Notes under the pieces: generated by a model
Told to the model about the DNA's origin: nothing
The model's input: only the letters and a program-made list of their open reading frames with translations
The model's database searches: none
In this document: positions 45,740 through 55,532 of the stretch, piece after piece
Layout: the number at the start of each line of letters is the position of its first letter
How positions within the stretch are numbered: position 1 is the stretch's first letter
Made by a program: the position numbers and the translations under genes
Assembly: GCA_000827265.1 (NCBI GenBank)
Contig: KN834843.1
Location: 154,453-210,115, forward strand
Direction: 5' to 3'
Source of the DNA: Collybiopsis luxurians FD-317 M1
Lineage: Eukaryota > Basidiomycota > Agaricomycetes > Agaricales > Omphalotaceae
Length of the DNA: 55,663 bases

Positions 45740-47357
45740 GATAGAATCTATCTTGCAACCCGATTTATGTGTACAAATAATGTAAATAAGTATTGGTGAT
45801 CAATGAGATACCATTACAGTGTCAGGGTGGTTAATGGAACTGCAGTTAGCGCGAAGTACCGAGTCCTCAAATGGACTCGAGTTAAATTTCAAATATCTCA
45901 TAGGTAAACCTCCGAACTCGTAGAGCCAGGATTGGGAAACTTCTCAGCAACCGTTACCCCATTCCAACTATGTCGTTTCCATTTAATATGAATATGTTCA
46001 TCAGCACAACCATCGCGTACGATGTGAGGTTTGAATTCTCTTCCTGAGTTAGTGGAACAACTGTGAATGTAGTAATAGTAGCGACCTTCCCTGGATGAAG
46101 ATGACTCAAATGAGCTTGAAGTAAGGAATGTCGGATGAATGAAGGTTGCTGTCAAAAGCATCTATTCATATCATTTGAAGTGTCTGCAGATTTTGACAGG
46201 TACTACATATGTTTCTGATTTTATACGGACTGACGAAGGCCATGTATACCATATACATATATGTGTTAAGCGATACAAATGACACAGAAAATACTACACA
46301 TTGTACAAGAGCTATAAATCATCCGCACCAGTTTTACTATTTACTTCAGTGTCTTGAACTGTCTGATCATTCATGGAAGGAAATATTGAAAAACCCTAGG
46401 ATGCTTGGGGGTCCTTAGCGCCTGCAAGGCCAGACTGTTAAGCTCATTAGTAAACCCCGAATACAAACCCTACGTACCCATCAATCCGTTAATCCTGGAG
46501 ATAGACATTGGATAATGTGTGCCTGAGTAACGAGGCTATTAACGAAGCATCAATCAGATCATAGAACACTCTATCAAGCAGATCTAACGTTCTATCGATC
46601 CCATCCCGGAGGCTAGTAAAGACCGACCCTTGAAGCCTCTCAAGCCTGGAGGATATTAATTGCACCGGGACGCTGAAGGTCACAACGAACTGACTGGTTC
46701 GTAGATGTTATGTCCGATTCTAGACTTTTGCAATTGTCTGTACCTTATTCCAGGTTCTTCCCTGGCAGCCTGAATCTTGCCTATCTCGAATGAGTAGAAC
46801 CGAACCCTGAGTAACTAATCTTTCTGCCGTCCTGTCCAGATTCCGAACTACTTAGGCGGCTACTTTCGAATGGGGTAGGTTATTTTTACGTGTCCGTGAT
46901 GCGTTGTGCGTGCATACAATACAATATAATATTATAACTTGTGGGAATTTATCATATATTGTAATTGGCCAGTTCATAGATTAATTTTATTTTCAAATTG
47001 AAACCGGAGAAGAATTACGGATGCAAAGCCTTTAAGTCACTAGTCTGAACTATTTTTTCAATATTACTATGCACAATTCCCGATTATTGACCTATTTTCG
47101 GAATTAGTATATTATCAAGGGAGGTAACAAGAAATAATAACAATAAACCTCGAAGTAGCATCATGCACTGACACGCACCATGCTCCGGCCGAAATCTAGC
47201 AGCGCATACTATCTTCATGGTCATTCCCAGTCTGCGTTCTAGGAATGTTTAAATGGAATACCTTACGGGTATATGCTACTGAATTAAGCTGCCGATGCCT
47301 ATCCCGAATGTTGTGCTTTTACAAGGCCGATGTTTGTAGCATGTCTTGATATTGTAC
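45740..47357. other. Left part of the block-B-specific expansion
   Basis: Between the LAAO 3' end and the pogo-like element. No gene recognised. A minus-strand open frame at 45898-46161 has no family features. Confidence 0.5.
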
Positions 47358-47686
47358 TACAGTCGACTCCCTCATAATGCCTACCCCTTGTTAGAACTCC
47401 AAAGTATGCATTCTGAGAGAGGTAAAAAAAAAGACACCTCAAAAAAGAACTGTGGGGAATTCACAATGCTCACTGGGCAGGAAGCCGAAGGTTATATCAT
47501 AACCTCAACATACCCTCAACTTGAGGATAATCTTCAAATAACCTCGGCGAAGTTATTTTAAACGGCGTCATTGTAAAAAGCTCGAGCTCTTTGTTGTGAG
47601 CCTCTGGACCTCCGGCTTTCCGTGCCGCCGGCATTGTGAAATCCCCGTGAAGGCCTAAAATGGCTCAAATGCATTAGATATTGCTA

Positions 47687-47985
47687 TTAGAAGTAAACAC
47701 AGCTCGATTTAGCTACTTGTGAGGTAATCAGTAATATGAATTTCAGTTCTTGATTCCACATCCTCGAGGTGAACTTGATATCCAAATGGAGCCAAAAGTC
47801 CTTCAAGTTACAGGCAAAAGGCTCATCAATACCCTGGACGTAATGTTGCAGTATTCCAACCGCCGCCACAGCGTCACGACATTTAGGATGTAATTCAGCC
47901 AAGAGACAGACATTGTCAAAAGCGTTGTCACCACCATTGATTTCTGACATTTGTCCAACTTCTCTCAAACAAGCTGCTCCTCAAT
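47687..47985 (-). pseudogene. Pogo-like transposase remnant (C-terminus)
   Basis: An open frame of 93 codons plus the upstream NTIEEQL segment. A stop (TGA) and a loss of frame separate it from what lies beyond the nested MITE (DEDWLPLD/KMRTGCHW-like at 48570-48600). The DDE catalytic core is absent. Recognised by the IDEPFACNLK-like tail. Confidence 0.65.
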
Positions 47986-48005
47986 AGTGTTCTTTTCACC
48001 ATTCA

Positions 48006-48566
48006 CAGTGTTGCCGCGGTTCGGTGCGCGAACCTACTGAACCCAGTGCGAACCTGGAGGTTCAAGGTTCTGGTGGTGATGAACCTAAACCGAACCTGCA
48101 ACAGTCTGCAGGCCAAAATATGTATCTGAAATAGGCAGATCGACTTCTTTCATCTCTTCTAAGGTTAGTAGCCCATAATTAAGGTAGAAAAAACTTTCTC
48201 AAGTGAGTTTCTAAATGAACAAATCTAAATCTTGTTATATGGTATGCTATTACATCATACTTGCTCCCAGTAATTGAGATAAAAGCTGATATATAGGACT
48301 ATTTAACAACCTGACAGGCCCATTTTGAGTGAATAAATATGTATGGGGAGCAAAAATTCAAGTTATGGAGCTTAAAAAGGTACTTATCTATTCAATCTGA
48401 AATTTTGAAGGTTCAGAGGTTCGAACCAGGTTCTGAACCGGGACCGAACCTCAGGTTCAAGGTTCAACAAATGCTGAACTGAACCTTGTGGTTCAGGTTC
48501 AGGTTCACCAAAAATGGCAGGTTCAATTGGCAGGTTCGCGCACCGAACCGAACCGCGGCAACACTG
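48006..48566. mobile_element. Nested hAT-like MITE with GGTTC repeats
   Basis: 561 bases. The left end CAGTGTTGCCGCGGTTCGG, followed by TGCGCGAACCT, is the inverse of the right end (48529-48566), except for an extra TTCGG in the right arm. The CAGTGTTG...CAACACTG ends resemble hAT-superfamily termini. No convincing 8-base target duplication is left. Subterminal regions are packed with GGTTC/GAACC motifs (about 48015-48105 and 48410-48550), the kind of array that hAT transposases bind. Non-coding. Confidence 0.82.
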
Positions 48567-48890
48567 ACATCCAATGGCAACCAGTCCTCATCTTTTGACA
48601 ATTGTTCTTTATGGCTGAGACGGGCATATAAATCTGTGCGTCTTGCTTCAATGCATTTCCAAAGGATGCTGAGACCTTTTTAAGAGTATTTGTAGCTTTG
48701 GGGCAAGATGTACAGAAAAACAATCTATAAATTACCCAAAAAATCAATTATACAAAACTCCTTCCAACAAGGGAGAGTATGAATTTTAATACCCCCCAAA
48801 AGGTATGCATTATGCAGTATAAGAGATGTGTTATCCCTGCGAACGGACCCGGTTCCCAAAAAAGTATCTAAAATAAGGGAGTCGACTGTA

Positions 48891-49609
48891 ATGCTATTAT
48901 CATTGATAGATGGAGCATTAGTACGTTCAAGTACATGGTCTGTTCTGGGGTTAGGTTGTTTGGTGGATTCACGAATTTCGTACTACGTTGGCTAAGTCTA
49001 AACACGATTCTCTTCTACTACTTACTGGTCTCAACGGCTAGAATGAAATAAAGAAATGTCCTTCATCATGTGACAAGGCGCAGTGGGCTGCCAGTAGTAT
49101 CAGGATATACAGCTAGTATGCTCCCGTAGCTGTTCTTCAATACGGTACTGTGTGAATATGATCATAAATAAAACTCATAGGGCGGCATGCGTCACGTTGA
49201 GAGGACAAAACGCTTCAGTTACTACGCCTTGCGTGACAGATTGAGATCTCCAATTAGACGTTAAGGAAGTTTTTGAAAAATACAAGAGAAAGAAAGAATG
49301 CATCCCTTCCGCGCAGAAGCCATTTTCTTTCCTTTTTAGCGAGATGAAAACGGGATGAAAACCTTATCCGAGGGAGTGTGATACGCGCAGTGCCATAGTG
49401 CCGTCCATGTAGAAGCCTTTTCTTTGAATCTGATACAAGAATCGAATGCGGATAGAAGTAAAGTCGCTCTCCGAGGTTTGTACGCATCTAAATTGCCAAT
49501 TACGGATACACCGGGAGTAGGATTATCTTATAGGCTTCGAACTCCGGCGGCAGGCGCTGAGGTGTAGTGCCACTTTGATGCGAGCACATCATTCAGGCCC
49601 GCCTCCTCA
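48891..49609. other. SSP1 upstream region, block B
   Basis: Bases 49090-49270 match about 12560-12730 in block A. Bases 49500-49600 match the SSP1 promoter region at 19440-19545. No gene. Confidence 0.6.
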
Positions 49610-49616
49610 TATAAAA
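49610..49616 (+). promoter_or_regulatory. TATA box of SSP1 copy B
   Basis: TATAAAA within CTCATATAAAAGG, 106 bases before the ATG; same sequence and place as in copy A. Confidence 0.7.
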
Positions 49617-49715
49617 GGCGAACAGTCCTGCGATATTTTCCCTCAACCCGCTGGTCGAGTTTATTCACCCGAATTCTATACCTCCTTCTCTCCCTCACGT
49701 CTGCCGATCTCCCTG

Positions 49716-50229
49716 ATGCGCCTATCATTCAGCACCTCAATCCTTTTCCTCGCTCTCGCTGGCGGGACCATTGCGGCTCCCGCACTGGTAAGCTAAAATA
49801 TCTCGCGCCATTGACTTCGATCCAACTGAGTTTAAACAGGAAGGTCGGGCCCGACTCCCTATCCACGCCTCCTGGATCAAACCGAAGCACGTCGATAAAA
49901 CCGAGCTGACAGCAACAACCGGAGAGGTTATCAAAGCCGACTACGCATCATATCTCGTCGAAAAAGCTGTCAAAGACAACGCGGAGAGGATGGGTCTCAC
50001 TGCAGACAATTGGATATGGTCAGGGTTCTTCGACCCAGGTCCGAAAGCCCCCAGCTATCCCGGCCTTCAACTGTACAAAGAGAAACCGGTTGTCGAAGCG
50101 CGGATTTGGAATGTACCGAAAGGCAAATTTCCAACGACAGGGAATTTGAATATGAAAGCGTTGACTCTCATGGTTGATCCTCGGGATCCGAAGAACGTCT
50201 TTATCACCGACGGGGAGAAGGAGTTGTGA
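49716..50229 (+). CDS. Small secreted protein SSP1, copy B
   Basis: Two exons, 49716-49787 and 49840-50229, give 153 residues with a signal peptide in exon 1. Over the 130-codon second exon only five residues differ from copy A (Asn/Ser, Ala/Val, Ser/Asn, Ile/Leu, Lys/Glu), while the short intron is clearly more diverged than the exons. That pattern suggests purifying selection on a working protein. No cysteine, no family recognised. It is separated from its LAAO neighbour by about 4 kb here (0.6 kb in block A) because of the transposon-bearing expansion. Confidence 0.85.
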
Positions 50230-51600
50230 CAAGTGTTCGATTGATTTCGTCGGGTCGAGAAGCGAAGATAGGCAGATAGAGTACTTACCATGTCCTTCTA
50301 TGTACCTGTAGCGTTAGTGCGAGTCTTGGCACGATTACACGAGCAAAGGAAGAACTAGACACTCGAGAGGGACTGGTAAGACTCGTTGATTTTAAAGTAA
50401 GGAGGGTATTACAGGTCGAGGCTGACTTCACCTATAGTTGCCTCGACTTGAACGACGTGGAAAACCTGCATCTTTCTCCGTACTCGTAATTGAGCCGTGA
50501 TAGATATTTTGATACGGAACCGCGACTCATTGAATGTTACTCTTCACCTGAGTATCGTCGTATCAGCTCGAACATGGCCTCAGCTCTCGGTATCTCTCCG
50601 CCGTAGCTACTACATAAATTTAGAATCGGATGATGGAGGGAGCAGAAGGGGTCCAAAATCTTTCGTCATCTTATCTCCCATCACCTAAATCGGGAAATGT
50701 GCCCAGCATGACGAAAGGTCCAAATCTTCCTTCCCCTCCTGCTACGATGGTTTGAAGTGCAGGGCAAACAAAGAGGCGATAATCGGTCTAGAGGAATGAA
50801 GGGTATACCGGCTCCTCTCTTCGGGTCTGCTTTGCTTCACCATTATCACAAGCGCCTTTCAATTTTCAAAGCAACGAACACCGTTATGCGAACATATGAT
50901 GGTATGCATCCGACATAAGGAGGCTTCTGTATAAACCTCGTCGGATATTAGTCCATCCTCCTGATCCGAACAACTTATATTCAACTTTCCCTTGGCCAAG
51001 CAGTGACGTGCATCTTGAAAGGAACGGAATCCAAAAATTCGATCATGATCCAGAGAGCGGGTCATCCGATTGAACGGCGTGAGTGATATGTTTTGTCAAA
51101 CTACGAGCGAGTTATCAGAGGCGGATACTATATCACGATTTTGTAGGTTACCTGCTGTACTCGAATCCATGGGTAACTTCCGAAGAGTACATAGCATTTC
51201 TATGGACGACACTTGTATGTCGGATGCATACCATCATACACCTAGTGCCGGCCGCTGTCATGAGATTTCCCACGCAACGAAACGTCGGCATGCTTTTGAC
51301 GGGTTATTGATTATTCTAACCAATTATTCGTTACTGTTTCTTCGCCATGCTAGGTACACTCAGAATTGCTAAATGGCTCGTTCCTGAGTTTGACGAGGAT
51401 GAAAATGGAAGCGACAGATCCTAATGTTGACGCCTTGGCCTGATGGTCTCTGTAATCCCGAGGTACAGCATCGAGTCCTAAGCGGCATTTTGTTATTTTC
51501 AAATTTTCTAGGATATTTACTGGAAGCGGAAGGCTCGACTAGCGACTAAGAACGAGGCGGTACGCGGTCGAACGTGAAAAGTCTCGTATGGTATAATCAT
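50230..51600. other. SSP1-SSP2 spacer, block B
   Basis: Conserved with 20164-21640, with several deletions, for example a segment present at about 20880-20960 is lost near 50930. No gene recognised. Confidence 0.5.
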
Positions 51601-51766
51601 TTTACCGGTCTCACGTACAGAACCTCCTATAAGAGCTCTCTTCCTATACGCTGTGTCCCCCATCTGCTGGTCAGAGAAAAAACCCTCTTCCTTCACCGGC
51701 GCTGGACGAACGTGGCACCAAAAATCTTCCGTTTATTGTTTTCCGCAATAACTATCGAAATTTGTC

Positions 51767-52729
51767 ATGCTCGCTTTAAAACATCAAACTCTGCTGCTTA
51801 TATTCGGTCTCTCTAGTCTATTGGCTGTCGTGGTCAATGCCTCCCCGCTCGCAGCTCGTGGAAAACCTCGATATGGAGTAAGAATACATGTAATTTTCGA
51901 CTTCTAACCTTAAAATTCTCGCAAAATAGACGGATTGGATTCTAGATCCTTTCAAGTGGGGTCCATACGACGAGAAGGCTTTCGGTGAGTATCTCGAAAC
52001 CGTGTTTGAGCTAATTTTCACGTTGCTTCGTTCCTTCCCTTAGAATCCACTCTGACTGGTACGGGACTCAAGCTTGGTCAAAGGATCAGCACACGCGGCA
52101 TGCACAACGGCGGGATCTTTTCCGTCGCTGGGCCTTACAAAGGCCACGCTGCTGAGAACCTTGTGGTCAAAAATGTCGTTTCGGCTGCGCAAGATTGCTT
52201 AGGTGAAGTCAAAGCTCTTCAACTGAAGGGACAGCTCGTTGCCTCCGGGATGTTGAAGGACCCACTGATGGGTGACAAACCGCAAGCTGTGATCGTGATG
52301 ATTAAGCAGCCAGGGGAGATCCTCGACGATAACGCGGAATACAAGGCAGCTTCGAAACAGGAAAAGGAGGAAATGAAGAAGCAGGCGATCAACCTGATGT
52401 GTGAGGAAGCATGGGAGGACATAAAATTGGGAATGTATCATTTGTGAGTTCATGTAACGATCTGCAGGTCCTCTTCTCATGACCTCGTTATTAGCGACAA
52501 CCAAGCGGGAAACACTGTGGTAGTCGTCAAGGGTAAAAAGGTCGAATCGGCAAAAATTGTGGACTACGGTGGGGACTACGTGTTCCACGTACGCGAAGGG
52601 GTAAAGAAGGAAGTTGTGGTATGTTCAAACTGTGAGACCGGCAGGACTCGTATGCTGATGAACCAACTTCAGATTGCGTTTTGTCAGAAGGAAGCCGCTC
52701 AATTCTGGGATGAATTCAGGGAGCCTTAA
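51767..52729 (+). CDS. Secreted protein SSP2, copy B
   Basis: Five exons, 51767-51877, 51930-51984, 52044-52443, 52495-52618 and 52673-52729, encode 248 residues, the same length as copy A. The main 115-codon stretch differs from A at only three positions. Signal peptide, the GEVKALQLKGQLVASGML core, the Lys/Glu-rich helical region and the KIVDYGGDYVFH segment are all kept. All splice sites are canonical. A TATAAG lies at about 51629 (CCTCCTATAAGAGC). Function unknown; the tandem paralogue SSP3 lies 1.45 kb downstream on the same strand. Confidence 0.85.
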
Positions 52730-54181
52730 GCTCGCCAACAGCTGCTACTACGTACTTTAACACATGGGTAAACTGCTGTAATTTTTTTCTGTATCAAAAA
52801 AAGGTGCCTTTCCGTTGTCAGTGTTGGACGATAGATTATATTACCGCCTTGAACTGTTATGAGATGACGTTTTTCTCGCCATACGAAGGTGTAACGGCTG
52901 GGGAAAGGAAGAAAAGATAACTCGGTGTTTCCAGAACCCATTTCGAACTCCGTTTTGCAGGCTATATAATTTAACCAGGACCAAGAGATTTGAGCGTGTT
53001 TCAGTACGAAATGTGGTCCAGATCTGAACGCCGGATTTCTGAGAAGTATCCCGATGCGGCACAAGCATCATCGTCCTCAGGGCGGTCATGAGCGGTGGAA
53101 CGTCCTTTGGAGAGCGGTCCCGCGAAGCCGACTGCTAAGCCCTCGCCGCTAACGGTCCAGAGTGTCGTAACCTTTTAGATCTAACTCAGCTTCATCTCTT
53201 TTGAAACGTTACCGCTGGATCCTGGTCCGACGCAGTTAAGCCACCTCAAATCCTATCAAGCAAACTTCGACCTTGGTATATTATTCTCTTCCTATGCTTG
53301 ACCCGCGCGCTCCCTTAATCACTTAACGATGTAGCCGCATGAGTCGTTCATCACCAGCTCATTCATTCCTGCGGAACCTGTTCACCCCGGCCCGGGGCTC
53401 ACACTCCATTAAAACATTCGCCGTAGTCGTTGTGCAGAAGGGAATGGGATATTTACTATCTCCTAGTCAAGAATATAAGTGTCTTGAGCTCAATGAACCG
53501 TATGTAAGAACGTTGCGTCTGGAATATTTGCCGATGACAAGTGGAGAGCAGAAGGGAAGCAGCTATCGTTACAATCGGGGAACCTGCACGACGATAACGA
53601 ATATCAGAGCACGTCAAAGGAAAAACAACAGGCAATTGATATCAAGTGGTAAAACCGAGGTGAGAAGAGGCAAGGCAATCATCTATCTCTAAGCATAAGT
53701 TTCACGAATAATACACGTTGCAGTAACACGTTACACCAACGTCCCTCTCGAGAGTGACTTCAAATGTTTGTGTCATCGAGTATGGTGTAGGACTGATATA
53801 TATATGGGTCACGGCGCGACCGCACAGGCTGCAGTAGGTACTTGTGAATATGGGTGCACTGAATGTTCTTCCTGAAGATGAATAGCGAACAGAAACATTT
53901 TCCGTTAAAATATCAATCCTTCTCGAAGCTACCGCTAAAAAGTTGAACCGGCAAAGGAGGGACGCTTAAAGCTCTTGCGCCGAGTGCTGGCCGATAGTGA
54001 TACCATCCCGGTTTCCTTTTTTGAAATTACCCGTTTCAAGTTTTAGATTTCGAGCAAAATAATGATCAGGAATATAAAGGCCTACCCTATCCGCACCGCC
54101 ATCTTCTATCTGCTGACCAGAAAAAGAATTCTGCTTCACTGCTGGTCGGTTTTGCTCGAGTGTATCTCTATTTTTTGCCGA
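52730..54181. other. SSP2-SSP3 spacer, block B
   Basis: Patchily conserved with 22737-24134. An open frame at 53339-53692 crosses segments that are full of stops in block A and has no family features, so I reject it as a gene. A TATAAAG near 54074 is the probable SSP3 promoter. Confidence 0.5.
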
Positions 54182-55143
54182 ATGCTTCCTTTTAAATACC
54201 AAACGTTGCTTTACACTGTCGTTCTCTCCACTCTGGTATTCATTTTGGTCAGCGCTACTCCGCTCGCTGTCCGTGAAAACGCAAGTATCGGCTCTATATC
54301 TCCGTCCTTGGATATGCAATGATGCTGATATTTCGATGGTAGAACAACTGGATTCTGAAAGCGTTCCACGAAGGTCCATTTTCGGCTGCTGAGGAGAAAG
54401 TTTTCGGTGAGTATCTGCCACCGGAATGCGCCCATAAGCTCTCTCTTCATTCATTATCACTTTAGAGCCCATTCTGACCGGTATCAAGCTCGGTAAGAAA
54501 ATTAGTCTGCTTGGTGCGAATAACGGCGGCATTTTTTCCGTTTCCGAGGCATACAAAGGCCACGCCAGTGGAAATCTCTTAGTTAAAGTGATCCCCGACG
54601 TTTGGAAAGGGAGTTTCGGCGAGGTCAAAGCTCTTGGAATGAAGCATCAGCTTGTAGCGTCCGGCATGCTGACGGACGTCCAATTGGGACCCAAAGCGAA
54701 GCCGGTGATCGTTATGGTTAGACAACCAGGGGAACTCCTGAGGGAAAATCAAGAGTACAAGGATGCATCGAAGGCGGAACAGGAGGCGATGAGAAAACAG
54801 GCAATTAAGCTGGCGTGCGAAGAGGTAGCGGAGGAAGTCATTAACCTGCAGATGTTCCATGAGTAGGTCATTGATATCCTCTGGCCCTCCTACAATGACT
54901 GATTCAAAATAGCGACAACAATATGGACAACGTGTTGGTTACCGTCAAGAATAAACAGGTCGTTGCTGCTAGAATTGTGGACTACGGTGGAGAAAGTGTC
55001 TTCCATACCAAGAAAAGCATTAGCAAAGAAGTTGTGGTATGTTCCAGTCCCGAGCGTGCATTTCTATCGTCGAGACCTGATGTGTTGATGCCTGGCTGTA
55101 GATAGCGTATTGCGAGAAAGAGGCTCTTCAATGGTGGAAATAA
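54182..55143 (+). CDS. Secreted protein SSP3 (SSP2 paralogue), copy B
   Basis: A 241-residue protein in five exons: 54182-54280, 54343-54406, 54466-54862, 54913-55036 and 55102-55143. Exon positions and phases match SSP2, so the two arose by tandem duplication. The signal peptide has core LLYTVVLSTLVFILVSA and is followed by TPLAVREN, parallel to SPLAARG in SSP2. Shared blocks: NNGGIFSV, AYKGHA, GEVKALGMKHQLVASGML, VIVMVRQPGE, KQAIKLACEE, KIVDYGGE and IAYCEKEA. Intron 1 keeps the frame only with a GC donor (GCAAGT, 54281) spliced to AG at 54341-54342; the nearby GT donor would break it. Intron 3 uses GTAGGT. These unusual donors lower confidence slightly. Block A's copy is dead. Confidence 0.77.
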
Positions 55144-55532
55144 AGTTACTCGACTGGCTTTAGAGATACGCGAAGACGCATTGTACCCTCTTTGGTAAGC
55201 ACGGTCGGATTGCTATTTTTTGGGGTAGTATTCTGGGTCTCTTCCTGCAATAACATTTTGAGGAAGCCATTCGCTTAAGTTGAGCGAGTATTTTTCTGGT
55301 TCGGCCTGAAGGTAATGAATAAGGCGAAAAAGCTGCGACGTATTCAAGATGTCCTATTCGAATCGAAAATGCAAACAGCTCGGTAAGCTCGGTTTCTGTC
55401 GACGCGGTACATGGCTTGGACAAAAGAACAGGAGGAAGGAGTGGAAGTGAAGGAAAGGCGAAAGTGAGGGAAAGGGGAGAGTTGAGGAAGGCGAGGGATT
55501 CGACAGCGGAGGAACCATGTTGCAATGACTGA
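55144..55532. other. Downstream flank of block B
   Basis: Homology to block A continues to about 55440. Beyond that a purine-rich stretch (about 55420-55500, GGAGGAAGG-like) has no partner in A. No gene. Confidence 0.55.

Larger units (their letters stand above)
47360..48888 (-). mobile_element. Pogo/Tigger-like DNA transposon, degenerate
   Basis: Inverted termini CAGTCGACTCCCT at 47360-47372 and its complement at the right end (48876-48888), each flanked by TA (47358-47359 and 48889-48890), the target duplication of the Tc1/mariner/pogo superfamily. On the minus strand, 47740-47960 reads NTIEEQL, GGDNAFD and LQHYVQGIDEPFACNLK. This resembles the C-terminal tail of fungal Tigger/CENP-B-like transposases. 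Stops interrupt it and most of the transposase is missing, so the element is non-autonomous. It is split by a nested MITE at 48006-48566. Confidence 0.8.
36465..55440 (+). repeat. Block B of the segmental duplication
   Basis: Direct partner of 9220-25400. It is about 2.8 kb longer, mainly because of a roughly 3.3-kb expansion between LAAO and SSP1 (about 45.9-49.1 kb) containing mobile elements. The distance between corresponding points is about 27 kb on the left (DyP) and about 30 kb on the right (SSP genes), the change falling at that expansion. Confidence 0.92.

Noticed and set aside
48006..48566. 8-base target duplication of the hAT-like MITE
   Set aside because: The flanks ACCATTCA and ACATCCAA agree at only a few positions, not enough to claim one.
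53339..53692. Plus-strand open frame of 117 codons in the SSP2-SSP3 spacer
   Set aside because: The corresponding spacer in block A has stops and indels, and nothing in it is recognisable.
53966..54628. Minus-strand open frame of 220 codons, the longest in the window
   Set aside because: Runs antisense through the SSP3 promoter, signal exon, introns and core. The matching place in block A is interrupted, and spliced SSP3 explains the conservation better.
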